A stretch of 64,000 nt of DNA, taken from positions 248,001 through 312,000 of the forward strand of contig CXTY01000003.1 in the NCBI GenBank assembly GCA_001404055.1, read 5' to 3'. Below the pieces are notes generated by a model. It had not been told where the DNA came from. It made no database searches and saw nothing but the letters and a program-made list of their open reading frames with translations. Of the stretch, positions 52,408-61,271 are shown in pieces (the first letter of the stretch is position 1; each line of letters begins with the position of its first letter). A program made the translations under genes and the position numbers. Source of the stretch: Roseibium album. GTDB taxonomy: Bacteria; Pseudomonadota; Alphaproteobacteria; Rhizobiales; Stappiaceae.

Positions 52408-53550
52408 TTAGTTCGAAGCTGCGGGAAGAACGTCGTATTCAGGAAGATCAGGCTCCTCCATGAGGATCTGATCGCCGGACAGGCTTTCCAGGAAGGCCAA
52501 GAGATCGGCCTTTTCACCATCGTCGAGCCCGAGTGGCTTGATGAGCTCACTCTTGGTTTCAGCGAAAATGTTCTCGCCGCCGCCCTGGTTGTAGAACGCG
52601 ATGACATCTTCCAGCGTCGCGATCATGCCGTTGTGCATGTAAGGCGCGGTATATTTGGTGTACCGAAGCGACGGCACACGGAATTTGCCGATATGGTTCT
52701 TGTCCTTGGCACGGAAATAGACGCCAGGATCATCCTTGTAGGACCGGTACATCTTTTCCGTCGAGCCTTTTGCATAAAGCTCGTAGCGGAACGTGATCTG
52801 CGCCAACTCGTCAGTTTCCCAGCCGTCATAGGCCGGAACACCGAGATTGTAGTATTTCTCGTTGGTCAGCAGCGCCCCGTTATGACACTCAGAACACCCG
52901 GCCTTGCCAGTGAAGAGTGCCAGGCCGCGCTTCTGGGCGTCATCCAGAGCATCGTCGTCGCCGCGCATATAGTTGTCGAACGGCGTGTCTGTCTGGACCA
53001 GGGTGCGTTCAAACGCGGCAATCGCCATCCATGCATGGCTCAGACGCGGGTATTCGGTGCCAAAGACGTCATTGAAGCGTTCACGATATTCGGGAACGAA
53101 AGCCAGCCGGGATTCCAGCATATCGGCCTCACCGTTACCGGCAACAGCACCCTTGGCGGCGGACTTGGCCTGTCCTTCCAGAGATTTGGACGAACCGGCC
53201 CAGAACAGGTTGCCGTAGTAGGCAGAGTTGATGATGGTCTGCGAATTCCGCCAGTGAACAGTTCCCGGATATCCAAGCGAGATCTTGTCCGGGAAATCCC
53301 AGCCTGCGTCCGGAAGATGGCAAGCCGAACATGGCATTGCGCCGTTGCCCGACAAGCGCGGATCGAAGAACAACAGCTTGCCGAGCTCGATCTTTTCCGG
53401 TGTTTGCGGGTTATCAGCAGGGATCGGCGGATCGCCGAGCGGCGCCAATTCAGACGGCCTGTCGGCAGCAATCGCTCCGGAGGCAATCGCAAGTGCTGAA
53501 ACACCTGCAAGAGCCAAGGCGGAGACGGCATTTTTCATGGCTTTTGACAT
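52408..53550 (-). CDS. idrP1: Di-heme cytochrome c peroxidase-like protein (IdrP1 candidate)
   Basis: 380 residues with a Sec signal (MKNAVSALALAGVSALAIAS). Two heme-c sites, CSACH (C74-C77-H78) and CSECH (C219-C222-H223), and the CcpA/MauG family stretches KIELGKLLFFDPRLSGNGAM and RVPSLRYTKYTAPYMHNGMI followed by VIAFYNQGGG. In iodate-respiring bacteria two such proteins accompany IdrAB and are thought to reduce peroxide or hypoiodous acid made during iodate reduction. Twelve bases separate it from the Rieske gene. P1 versus P2 is assigned by position only. Confidence 0.83.
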   Translation of the reverse strand: MSKAMKNAVSALALAGVSALAIASGAIAADRPSELAPLGDPPIPADNPQTPEKIELGKLLFFDPRLSGNGAMPCSACHLPDAGWDFPDKISLGYPGTVHWRNSQTIINSAYYGNLFWAGSSKSLEGQAKSAAKGAVAGNGEADMLESRLAFVPEYRERFNDVFGTEYPRLSHAWMAIAAFERTLVQTDTPFDNYMRGDDDALDDAQKRGLALFTGKAGCSECHNGALLTNEKYYNLGVPAYDGWETDELAQITFRYELYAKGSTEKMYRSYKDDPGVYFRAKDKNHIGKFRVPSLRYTKYTAPYMHNGMIATLEDVIAFYNQGGGENIFAETKSELIKPLGLDDGEKADLLAFLESLSGDQILMEEPDLPEYDVLPAASN

Positions 53551-53562
53551 GATCCTGTCTCC

Positions 53563-54636
53563 TCAGTTTTTCGCATTTTTCCAGTCAGGAACGACTTCAT
53601 AACCGTAGTCATCAGCCTCCCAGACATAGGCGGGTTGATTGAAACTTGCGCCGGACAATGACTTCAGGAACTCGACAAACTCGGTCTTTTCACTACGCGT
53701 CAGGCCAAGGGGTTTCAGACGGGGATCCTTGTTCGGATCATCGCCACCACCCTGGTTGTAGAACTCGACGACCTCTTCAAGCGTTGCGAGCGTGCCGTTG
53801 TGCATATACGGGGCGGTCTGGGTCAGCTCACGCAAGGTAGGCGTGAGAAAAGTCCGCTTGGAGCCTTCCTTGTGATCCCGGACGTAGGCGCCAAGGTCTT
53901 TGCGGACATTCATGTAGTTCTCAACACCCATGAATTTCGCGTAAGCCACAAAGGTCTGGTGACGCAGTGGATCGGACCAGATGTCAGGATTATCTGGAAC
54001 ACCAGTGTTATGCGGCCTGTCATCTGAGAACCGATCACCAGAGTGACAATCGGTGCAGCCCGCCTTACCCTTGAAATTCACAAACCCGCGTTTTGCAGCT
54101 TCGTTCATCTCACCGGTGTCGAACGGCGCGCCGGAGGACGTGATCGATTTCAAAAACTCCTGAAGGGCGGAGCGGGCACCACCGTTGGAGGGCTCACCTT
54201 TTCCGGCGGCCTTGAACATCTTTACATAGACCGGATCCTGTTTCAGACGCTCCTGCATCATCCGCATGTCCATGTTCATGAGGTAGTCTTCCGTGATCAT
54301 CTCACGGGAAACGTCGTTCAGGTTTGTCCCGAGACGCCCGTCATGCATCCAGGCTGCCCGGTGACCGACATTGGCCAGGGTCGGCGTGTTCCGGAATCCT
54401 TCCGAACCGCTGTAGGCGGTGGAAAGAGCTTCGCCGTCGGTAAAGGCTTGCTCGGGATCATGACAGGTGGAACAGGACAGGTTGGTATCACCGGACAGGC
54501 GTGTGTCATAAAACAAACGCTTGCCCAGCTCCGCGAGCTCCGGGTTCACCTCCATCGGTTTTACCGCACCCTGGTCCGCAGACCAGGCGGCCGAGGTGGC
54601 GACAAGCAGAGCTGCAATACTTGCAGTTAGGCGCAT
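53563..54636 (-). CDS. idrP2: Di-heme cytochrome c peroxidase-like protein (IdrP2 candidate)
   Basis: 357 residues from ATG 54636 (GGAGGG ahead) with signal MRLTASIAALLVATSAAWSA. Heme sites CSTCH (C55-C58-H59) and CTDCH (C194-C197-H198), ELAELGKRLFYDTRLSGDTN, TPTLRELTQTAPYMHNGTLA and EEVVEFYNQGGG. Related to but clearly distinct from the neighbour. It is the first gene of the operon, facing an FNR-like regulator across a region with an FNR-type box, so anaerobic or redox-controlled induction is expected. Confidence 0.83.
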   Translation of the reverse strand: MRLTASIAALLVATSAAWSADQGAVKPMEVNPELAELGKRLFYDTRLSGDTNLSCSTCHDPEQAFTDGEALSTAYSGSEGFRNTPTLANVGHRAAWMHDGRLGTNLNDVSREMITEDYLMNMDMRMMQERLKQDPVYVKMFKAAGKGEPSNGGARSALQEFLKSITSSGAPFDTGEMNEAAKRGFVNFKGKAGCTDCHSGDRFSDDRPHNTGVPDNPDIWSDPLRHQTFVAYAKFMGVENYMNVRKDLGAYVRDHKEGSKRTFLTPTLRELTQTAPYMHNGTLATLEEVVEFYNQGGGDDPNKDPRLKPLGLTRSEKTEFVEFLKSLSGASFNQPAYVWEADDYGYEVVPDWKNAKN

Positions 54637-54845
54637 AGGACCCTCCGTGGTGGAGAGGAGTATCAAGATGCAGACGTCCCTGCCCCGGGCATACTGCTAC
54701 TCCTCCAGTTGCCGCCAGTATTGCGACCACGAAGAACCCGGCACTGATTGCAATCAGACAGGCCAATATTTGTGCAAAAAAATAGACAGGCATCCGCTCG
54801 ATAAAACAGGCATGCGAAAAACGAAGCTTGGATTCCGCAGATCTG

Positions 54846-54861
54846 ATTGAGCAAGGTCAAT
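54846..54861. promoter_or_regulatory. FNR/DNR-type box between idr operon and regulator
   Basis: ATTGA-GCAAGG-TCAAT is a perfect-armed TTGA-N6-TCAA site, the recognition pattern of FNR/DNR proteins. It is about 210 bases from the idrP2 start and 54 bases before the regulator start. Confidence 0.72.
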
Positions 54862-54914
54862 TCAGTTTTCGGGTAACAATCCTATAGTCGCTCCTGGTTT
54901 ACGGGGGTACTTAA

Positions 54915-55697
54915 ATGCAGGATCCAAAAGAGTTGGCAATACCAGGCAATGCTGAAGCCAGCAGACGACCTGAAGACAATTGCGGGTTGAAACACACCTG
55001 TGGTTTCCATTCCAGGAACTGCATTTGCACCAAAATTCACACGATCTTTGGAGCTACCCCCCCGCCTGGCGCGCACCGTTTTGTCCTGGACACGAGCCAC
55101 GAACTCGATCCAGACACGCTTCCCAATTCAACTGTGTTGGGCGTTCTAACCGGCTCCGTCGGGATCGTGTCTCATTTGAGCGACGGTCGACGGACAATTG
55201 CCGGGCTTTTCTTTCCAGGTGACTACATCAATCTCGCCCCACTGTCTCAAAGACTTACTGGTGCTATCACCGCGCTTGCACCAACTGCCGTGCAACTGAT
55301 GGAAAAGGCTGTTTTCGATCGCTTGATGAGGGATTCCGAGAACGCCCGAAGCCACTTTCTCGATCAGACAAACAACTTTCTTCACCAACAACTCGATCAC
55401 AGTAACGACCTGGCGAAAAAGACGCCGGTGGAACGTATCGCTGCGTTTGTTTTCGAACTGAAAAACCGAACGCTTCCCAGAAAAGACACCCAATTCAACT
55501 GCGTTGCCATCCCATTCGGGCGCCGGGATATAGCCGATTATCTAGGACTTCAACCAGAAACTGTAAGCCGCGGTTTCACTTCCCTGACAAAGGAAGGTGC
55601 CATCAGCCTGCCGGAAGCGGACGTCGTCATGATCGACGATGTTCACCGCCTGCGGCAAATCGCAAACGGCGGCTGGCCACGCAAGCGCGGATCTTAA
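54915..55697 (+). CDS. CRP/FNR-family regulator with N-terminal cysteines
   Basis: 260 residues. A cysteine-rich N-terminus (C23, C29, C36, C38 in CGLKHTCGFHSRNCICTK) precedes the cyclic-nucleotide-fold domain (TVLGVLTGSVGIVSHLSDGR, TIAGLFFPGDYINL) and the FNR-type helix-turn-helix RRDIADYLGLQPETVSRGFT. Its recognition helix has E..SR (ETVSR), which in FNR reads TTGAT half-sites. The Cys spacing is not that of E. coli FNR, so a different Fe-S ligation or a thiol switch is possible. Divergent from the idr operon and the natural regulator of it. Confidence 0.87.
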   Translation: MQDPKELAIPGNAEASRRPEDNCGLKHTCGFHSRNCICTKIHTIFGATPPPGAHRFVLDTSHELDPDTLPNSTVLGVLTGSVGIVSHLSDGRRTIAGLFFPGDYINLAPLSQRLTGAITALAPTAVQLMEKAVFDRLMRDSENARSHFLDQTNNFLHQQLDHSNDLAKKTPVERIAAFVFELKNRTLPRKDTQFNCVAIPFGRRDIADYLGLQPETVSRGFTSLTKEGAISLPEADVVMIDDVHRLRQIANGGWPRKRGS

Positions 55698-55709
55698 GGA
55701 GATCACCTC

Positions 55710-56264
55710 ATGAACGATGCAACGCTTATTGGCGCCATCAAGTATAGCCGTGGGCCAGATGTTGACCCGGCGCTGGATACGCTGGTGGCCAGGTTACGCG
55801 ACCTGGGTATCTCTATGGTCGGCTGTTTGCAGATTCAACTGCCGGATCCGGGAAGCTGTTGCCCGATTTCCCATCTGGAAGACCTTGCCACTGGCGAGCA
55901 GACCCGTATTACCCAGCCGCTCGGCTCAGGTTCAACCGGATGCAGACTGGATCCGGGCGCTCTTGCGAACGCGGCAGAGGACCTGTCACGTCAATTGGAA
56001 ACGCGCCCTGACATCCTGATCCTCAATCGGTTCGGACGGGGAGAGTCGGAGGGCCGTGGCTTCAGGCCAGTGATTGAACGTGCCGTTGAACTCGGCATTC
56101 CCGTACTGATCGCCGTCAAGGACCGCTACACACCCGAATGGGAATCATTCAGTTCAGGTCTCGCCACCTATCTTCCGGCAGAACAAAATGCCCTTCTTGC
56201 ATGGCTGCTGCCCTTACTTCCAGCACGATCAGCGACATCAAATTCAGAGCGCCTTGCACGATGA
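55710..56264 (+). CDS. DUF2478 protein (putative molybdenum-related nucleotide-binding protein)
   Basis: 184 residues. Matches the DUF2478 pattern: N-terminal IGAIKYSRGPDVDPALDTLV (a degenerate P-loop position), RPDILILNRFGRGESEGRGF and RPVIERAVELGIPVLIAVKD. Members are often encoded beside molybdate transport or molybdoenzyme genes, which fits this locus, but their function is not established. Twelve bases after the regulator stop, sharing ATGA with the copper protein. Confidence 0.75.
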   Translation: MNDATLIGAIKYSRGPDVDPALDTLVARLRDLGISMVGCLQIQLPDPGSCCPISHLEDLATGEQTRITQPLGSGSTGCRLDPGALANAAEDLSRQLETRPDILILNRFGRGESEGRGFRPVIERAVELGIPVLIAVKDRYTPEWESFSSGLATYLPAEQNALLAWLLPLLPARSATSNSERLAR

Positions 56265-56761
56265 CAAAATTCACTTTTCGACTCTTCTGCTTTGCTGCAT
56301 TGATCGTTGCTGCGCTGATCCATGTGAGTTTCGGAGCAGCTGCACAGGAAGGCGACAAGGGACAACCCGTCGATCAGATCAGTGATCCCACAGCCGCCCG
56401 TGTGCTTGATATGTTTCGCTTCGAGCCTGACCTGGTGAGAATTCCCGTCGGCGGCCGGGTCACATTCAACAATTCACGCGGCCAGCACACGGTCAAAAGC
56501 GCCAAGGGCATGCTTCCGGCAGGCGTGGAAAAGATTTCGATCGCCAACACATCATCTGAGACCAGAACGCTTGAAGTGCCCGGTCTTTATGTTCTGACAT
56601 GCAAGGTGCATGGGCGCTATGGCATGGTCATGCTGATTGCAGTGGGCGAACCCGAAACCTGGATCATTCCGGCAAGCACATGGACAAAAACTCTGTCAGG
56701 AAGGGCGGGTGAAAAACTGGCGCAATTGCTCGAAAGACTGGAAGCGAAATCCGCAGAATAG
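56261..56761 (+). CDS. Type I copper protein (pseudoazurin/amicyanin-like cupredoxin)
   Basis: 166 residues with a Sec signal (FRLFCFAALIVAALIHVSFG, cut after GAAA). Copper ligands read as His76 (NNSRGQHTVKS), Cys114, His117 and Met122 (LTCKVHGRYGMVM), the full His-Cys-His-Met set. FRFEPDLVRIPVGGRVTFNN is the cupredoxin N-terminal strand pair. It has a C-terminal amphipathic helix of about 40 residues (TWTKTLSGRAGEKLAQLLER) as in pseudoazurin. A periplasmic electron carrier for the reductase is the obvious job. Start at 56261 by ATGA coupling. Confidence 0.87.
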   Translation: MTKFTFRLFCFAALIVAALIHVSFGAAAQEGDKGQPVDQISDPTAARVLDMFRFEPDLVRIPVGGRVTFNNSRGQHTVKSAKGMLPAGVEKISIANTSSETRTLEVPGLYVLTCKVHGRYGMVMLIAVGEPETWIIPASTWTKTLSGRAGEKLAQLLERLEAKSAE

Positions 56762-57009
56762 AGTTCAATCCGCTCCAAGAGCCCAGCCGTCAAACGCTTA
56801 CACGGGACATCCGAATTCGGAGATTGAAACGCTCGCTGCCATCGGCCTCGCCAGAAATTCTCAAAGCCAGCAAAATACAATGTAAACGCTGACAAAATTT
56901 AACGGCGCTTTTCGCACGATTTAGCTTTCGGCCCGCTGCAAATATTTGTAATTCTACGAAGAGTTGCTAAATATTAAGCGTAATATTCCAGTTATTTGGG
57001 AAGGGGCCT

Positions 57010-58086
57010 ATGGCAGATTTCAACGCACAAATTGAGAAATCCAAGCAGGAAGTCGCTGCGGCGAGACAAAAGATCGATCAGTTGACTTCGCAGATCGAAA
57101 CAGCGCGGACGAAGCTCGATTCCGGTCAGGATATTTCAATCGACATTGAAAACGCCTCGCTCGACGATGTACACGCTCACACCGAACTCATGGGGGCAAA
57201 TATTGCTGAGCTCATCATGGGCCTTGATGACGTCACGGCGACTTTTTCAAAAGACTTTGACGCCATGCGCTCAAAGACCGGTTGGGAATCCTTTATCGGC
57301 ATTTTCTCCCAGAACAGAGCCGACAGCATCCGGCAGGAACGCATGCGCGGCGCGAGCATCGATGACAAGCTGCAAGACCTGATTTCCAAATCCAATGTTA
57401 TCGGTCAGCTGCTTCAGGAACAGCTCAACACCCTGAACGAGCACAGCAAACGTGTTGAAGGCAATTTGAGTGAAACGCTCGGGCAACGGGAACAGACCGT
57501 CGGTGTCCTTGAGGGCATCAAGACGCAGCTCGTTGACATGGATCCGGAAATCATCGCACTGGAAAACAAGATTTCCGTTGAAACAGACGCTGCTGCGCGA
57601 ACCAAACTGGAGAGCGAACTCGCCGAAATGAACGCCGAATACAACCGGCTTGCCCAGGAAGAACAGGTTAAGCTGGCCGAAAGCCAGACCCTTGAACGCT
57701 ATATTGAAAAGGGCAAGACCTGGGTCGACAGCCTGCAGAACCAGGCAGCAACCCAGATGGTGCTGATCAACAAACTGCAGACAGACACCAAGCAGCGCGT
57801 TGTACTCTATGATGCCCTTGTCAAATCGCTGAAGACCGCTCAGCAACAGGATGTCGCCCACAAGATCAACGAGATTGGCGTTGCGACAGACAAGGAAGCG
57901 CAATCGGCTATGGCTGCGATCGGCTCAGCAACCAACCAGCGTATGGCTGACATGATGGAACAGCACGAGGACCATATGGTGTTCGCGCGGAAGGTTCTGG
58001 AAGAAAAAGCGAAATCCGACGAACGCTTCGCCCGGCGGTTTGAGAAAATCGTCGAAAAGCACGACAAGAACACCTACGGCGCGTAG
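57010..58086 (+). CDS. Cytoplasmic coiled-coil protein, TelA-like, first of a five-gene cassette
   Basis: 358 residues, almost entirely helical and without signal or membrane segment. Heptad-rich stretches: EKSKQEVAAARQKIDQLTSQ at the start, EQLNTLNEHSKRVEGNLSET in the middle, ESELAEMNAEYNRLAQEEQV and QMVLINKLQTDTKQRVVLYD later. The layout of a long N-terminal coil, a SFIGIFSQNRADSIRQERMR insertion and a C-terminal helical bundle resembles toxic-anion-resistance TelA proteins, but similarity is only in pattern. ATG 57010 follows GGGAAGGGGCCT. A hairpin separates it from the next gene, suggesting higher expression of this subunit. Confidence 0.7.
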   Translation: MADFNAQIEKSKQEVAAARQKIDQLTSQIETARTKLDSGQDISIDIENASLDDVHAHTELMGANIAELIMGLDDVTATFSKDFDAMRSKTGWESFIGIFSQNRADSIRQERMRGASIDDKLQDLISKSNVIGQLLQEQLNTLNEHSKRVEGNLSETLGQREQTVGVLEGIKTQLVDMDPEIIALENKISVETDAAARTKLESELAEMNAEYNRLAQEEQVKLAESQTLERYIEKGKTWVDSLQNQAATQMVLINKLQTDTKQRVVLYDALVKSLKTAQQQDVAHKINEIGVATDKEAQSAMAAIGSATNQRMADMMEQHEDHMVFARKVLEEKAKSDERFARRFEKIVEKHDKNTYGA

Positions 58087-58093
58087 CGTGGAT

Positions 58094-58121
58094 CCCGGTC
58101 AAATTTGAACATTTGATCGGG
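58094..58121 (+). promoter_or_regulatory. Hairpin after the coiled-coil gene
   Basis: CCCGGTCAAAT pairs with ATTTGATCGGG (one G-T) over six bases, directly after the first gene of the cassette. No T-run follows, so partial read-through or mRNA protection is more likely than full termination. Confidence 0.55.
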
Positions 58122-58178
58122 AGCAAGTCTGTGAAAGTCGATATTGAATGGACAAAGACACATTCTAGGGGCTGAGCG

Positions 58179-59312
58179 TTGGATCTGACACTGGATCACA
58201 AGACACTGGAAGAAGCGCATGAAACACGGCGCTATTTCTCCAAATTTGAGAAAATCATCAGCCACCTTCAGGGCGTTGCTGAAAGCGTGGTGTCTGAAAA
58301 CACCGCACTCGCCACTGAAATTCCCATCCTGAGAGAATACCTGGAAGCACTGTCTGGAACCTTCACCGCGCTTTCCTACAAATACCTGCTCTCTGGACGT
58401 GTTTCGGATATGCTTCCGTCCAGTTTGAGTATCGATCGTCAGGAAAGCGGTTTTCCGATCTACCAGGAACTGTTGCAGATGGCGAACGATGCCATGCAGG
58501 TAGAAAATCACCTGCGGTCGTTGCCCAGCATGAAAGACCTGAAGATTGGGATGATAAACCACATCCTGCGGGAACAATCGGCTCCCCTGAACCTTCAGTT
58601 TGCCGCCTCGCAGCGGGAATACTACGAGGAACTGGCGGGTCGTCCGCTGTTCTGGGCACGAAACGATCCGCGCCTGGCATGGACCGGCAATGTCGACGAA
58701 AGCCGCAGGAAGTACAGGCTCCACTGGGCCATGTATGACAGTCAGCAGAATATTCCTGTTATCTACATCATGGACCTTGAGGACAGCGGCAAACGGCCAC
58801 TTGCCAAGGACGAACGCAGATGGCCACGTGCGCAAAGTCACCTGACCGCACAGTCTTCAGCCTCTTTGAAACTGGTGACCATTGCGCAAGGTTTTGACCG
58901 CGATTTTGAGGACTTGCATCCAAAACGGCTTCGCAGGTTTTTCATTGGCCCGATGTACTCACACACATTCACCCAGCAAACGGGTCCGCTGCGCAATGTT
59001 TTGAGCGAAGCGTCCAGCCAGCCAGGTGAGGACTGGGCACTGGCCTGGACGACGGAGACACTTGAAGCGGCAAGCACCAAACGGGAACCATTCGGGTTTT
59101 TCGGGTCGGTCGAGTTGCAGATATTCAAGCTGGATCCGTTTGCCAATTCCGGCGAGACAAATCAGGATGCTGCGGGACACACGCATCAGCAACGGTCGCT
59201 TATCCTGCCCCAGCGCCCTTATCAGGTACTGGAGGAACTTGATCCGCCTGGCTTCGGCAATATTCGCAAGTTCGTCGTTAGCCCTTCCGGTAAAATCCTT
59301 AGTTACAAGTAG
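58179..59312 (+). CDS. Protein of unknown function in the AAA+ cassette
   Basis: 377 residues, TTG start at 58179 preceded by AGGGG. The N-terminal third is helical (HETRRYFSKFEKIISHLQGV; EIPILREYLEALSGTFTALS), the rest mixed alpha/beta with PRLAWTGNVDESRRKYRLHW and NIPVIYIMDLEDSGKRPLAK. Soluble, no signal, no recognised catalytic motif. Nine bases separate it from the ATPase gene. I do not recognise the family; conserved placement with the ATPase would make it an adaptor or substrate. Confidence 0.65.
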   Translation: MDLTLDHKTLEEAHETRRYFSKFEKIISHLQGVAESVVSENTALATEIPILREYLEALSGTFTALSYKYLLSGRVSDMLPSSLSIDRQESGFPIYQELLQMANDAMQVENHLRSLPSMKDLKIGMINHILREQSAPLNLQFAASQREYYEELAGRPLFWARNDPRLAWTGNVDESRRKYRLHWAMYDSQQNIPVIYIMDLEDSGKRPLAKDERRWPRAQSHLTAQSSASLKLVTIAQGFDRDFEDLHPKRLRRFFIGPMYSHTFTQQTGPLRNVLSEASSQPGEDWALAWTTETLEAASTKREPFGFFGSVELQIFKLDPFANSGETNQDAAGHTHQQRSLILPQRPYQVLEELDPPGFGNIRKFVVSPSGKILSYK

Positions 59313-59321
59313 GTTTCAAGC

Positions 59322-61271
59322 GTGACTGTTTCCAACGACCTCATGGAATTGAAAGAAGAGAAAATTCTCGAGAAGTACAAGCTCGCGGAAGCAATGCTTG
59401 ATGGCTTCGATCATACACCCCGTATTGCTGCAAAACGGGAACCGGACCGGGTAACGGAACGCTCGCCCGGGCTGGGGACAAGACGTCGTTTCCGGTCGAC
59501 AACGCCGGGGCTGGTCACACGGTCGACAGCGCGACCCGATGGTGTGCAATTGTCAGCACGCATTCTGGAAAGTGATGACGACTCGCTGACGACACCCTTG
59601 CAGGCAAACCTGCTCAGGGCACTAAGGCGAGCACTGTCCGTTGCTCAGGTAACCTCGGACCAGTTTGCTGAACAGACAGGCTTGAGTGATCTCAAGCGCA
59701 GCAATCTCGCAGGCACGCTGGATGCATCAAAGAAAAAAACGTTTCAGGACCTCCTGTCCGCCTCGGCGCTGATTTCCCTACACGTCTTTGCAAACATGAC
59801 GGATTTTCTGATTTCCGGACTTGCTGCAGAGGCAGGAGAAACGGAAATTCAGAGCGGAGAAGTGGAAGAAGTCCTGCTCGACAATGATCAGCTCGCCTTG
59901 CACGGAACGCTTTGGGAGTTGGACCAGGAAATCGCCGCAGCAGGCGTTTCTTCCGATCACGAGTTAATTGGTGTCGTCATCTCTTTCTGTGAACAGCTGA
60001 TGGAAAAGGTGACACTGAGGGCGGAGGGTGCGGCGCACCTACGGCAATTCTCAGAAGCAAGATACCGTGTTGAAGCGGACAATTTTGACATTACCGGCTT
60101 CACACCCGCCGCACGGGCGCGATCATCCTCTCTGACCATGGCTTTCAAGAAGCCGGAAGAAGTTGTCGGCAATCATATTGCCAAATATCAGGCAATGAAG
60201 CTTTCCAAAATGCTCATGGCTTATGACTTTGAGCGCAAGTTGAATCCCTTTGCTGAGCTTGGTGGTTTCATCTTCACCTTCATGGGCGACGGCAAGCCGG
60301 GGACTGGCAAGACCACCCTCATCCAGATGATGGCGGGCCTGATCAACGACTATTGCGGCAATGCCGGTTATGCATTCCGCTACCAGAACCTGTCGACCGA
60401 CAGCATCGACAGCTATCAGGGAAAGTCAGCTCAAAATGCAAAGGCGTTCATCAGGAACGTTACTGATCCAAATGTCATCGGGTTCGGCACGGTCGACGAT
60501 ATCGACCAGCTCGCAGGCAAGCGCGGCGACCGCCAGTCTTCGGCGGGCCAACTGGAAATCACAGCGGTGCTGATGGAAAGCTTTGCCGGCGCAAACACCG
60601 TGGTACGCGGCAATTGCACATTCGGCATGTTTTCCAACTACCCGGAAAATGTCGATGACGCCTTGCGTCAGCGCGCGGGTGCCCGTTTTCTTGTCGATGG
60701 CCCGCAGTCCCGCGAGGACTACATCGACATCTTGCATCTGCTCATGGGGAAGAACCATTCCATTCCAGTGGGTGACCACCAGTTGTTCGAGGCCCAGGAG
60801 ATCAGGAAGGCAGTCGCTGCCTCTTACGACCTTCACGCGCGCCCGAAGGAAGATGCGCTGTTGAATGTCTTCGACAAGGTGCAAGGCCAGATCGGAGAAA
60901 TGGATACGATCGCGAAACTCGGCACTTATCTGAAAGCCATTCAGGAGGCCGATGAACGTTTCACTGGACGCGCAATCAAGAACATCACCGATGCGATCAA
61001 GGTTCGGGCGATGGATTTCGAACTCCCCGATGACTGGATGGATGATCCGGAACTTTTCCTGTTCAAGGATTATGAAACCAAGAAGGCGATGATTGCCGAC
61101 CTGGCCAAGCCGATCACCATCGAAATGGTCATTCAGGAAATAAACCGCTATGCGGACAGCGAATTCCGCTACGCAGACAAATCCGATGAAGTCGCCATCG
61201 AAAATGCAGTGCGGGAAATGCAGCGGATGGAAGAAGCCAAACGGCGCTATCTGAAAGCTACCCGCACATGA
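59322..61271 (+). CDS. AAA+ ATPase of the cassette
   Basis: 649 residues, GTG start. The N-terminal about 280 residues are unique and mostly helical. The AAA+ core has Walker A GDGKPGTGKTTLIQMMAG (about 320-337), Walker B-like NVIGFGTVDDIDQLAGKRGD (about 382-400), sensor-like ANTVVRGNCTFGMFSNYPEN and a candidate arginine finger in DDALRQRAGARFLVDGPQSR. The C-terminus ends with VAIENAVREMQRMEEAKRRY. Overlaps the next gene by ATGA. It probably remodels a partner, the coiled-coil or DUF6638-like protein, in an ATP-dependent way. Confidence 0.85.
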   Translation: MTVSNDLMELKEEKILEKYKLAEAMLDGFDHTPRIAAKREPDRVTERSPGLGTRRRFRSTTPGLVTRSTARPDGVQLSARILESDDDSLTTPLQANLLRALRRALSVAQVTSDQFAEQTGLSDLKRSNLAGTLDASKKKTFQDLLSASALISLHVFANMTDFLISGLAAEAGETEIQSGEVEEVLLDNDQLALHGTLWELDQEIAAAGVSSDHELIGVVISFCEQLMEKVTLRAEGAAHLRQFSEARYRVEADNFDITGFTPAARARSSSLTMAFKKPEEVVGNHIAKYQAMKLSKMLMAYDFERKLNPFAELGGFIFTFMGDGKPGTGKTTLIQMMAGLINDYCGNAGYAFRYQNLSTDSIDSYQGKSAQNAKAFIRNVTDPNVIGFGTVDDIDQLAGKRGDRQSSAGQLEITAVLMESFAGANTVVRGNCTFGMFSNYPENVDDALRQRAGARFLVDGPQSREDYIDILHLLMGKNHSIPVGDHQLFEAQEIRKAVAASYDLHARPKEDALLNVFDKVQGQIGEMDTIAKLGTYLKAIQEADERFTGRAIKNITDAIKVRAMDFELPDDWMDDPELFLFKDYETKKAMIADLAKPITIEMVIQEINRYADSEFRYADKSDEVAIENAVREMQRMEEAKRRYLKATRT

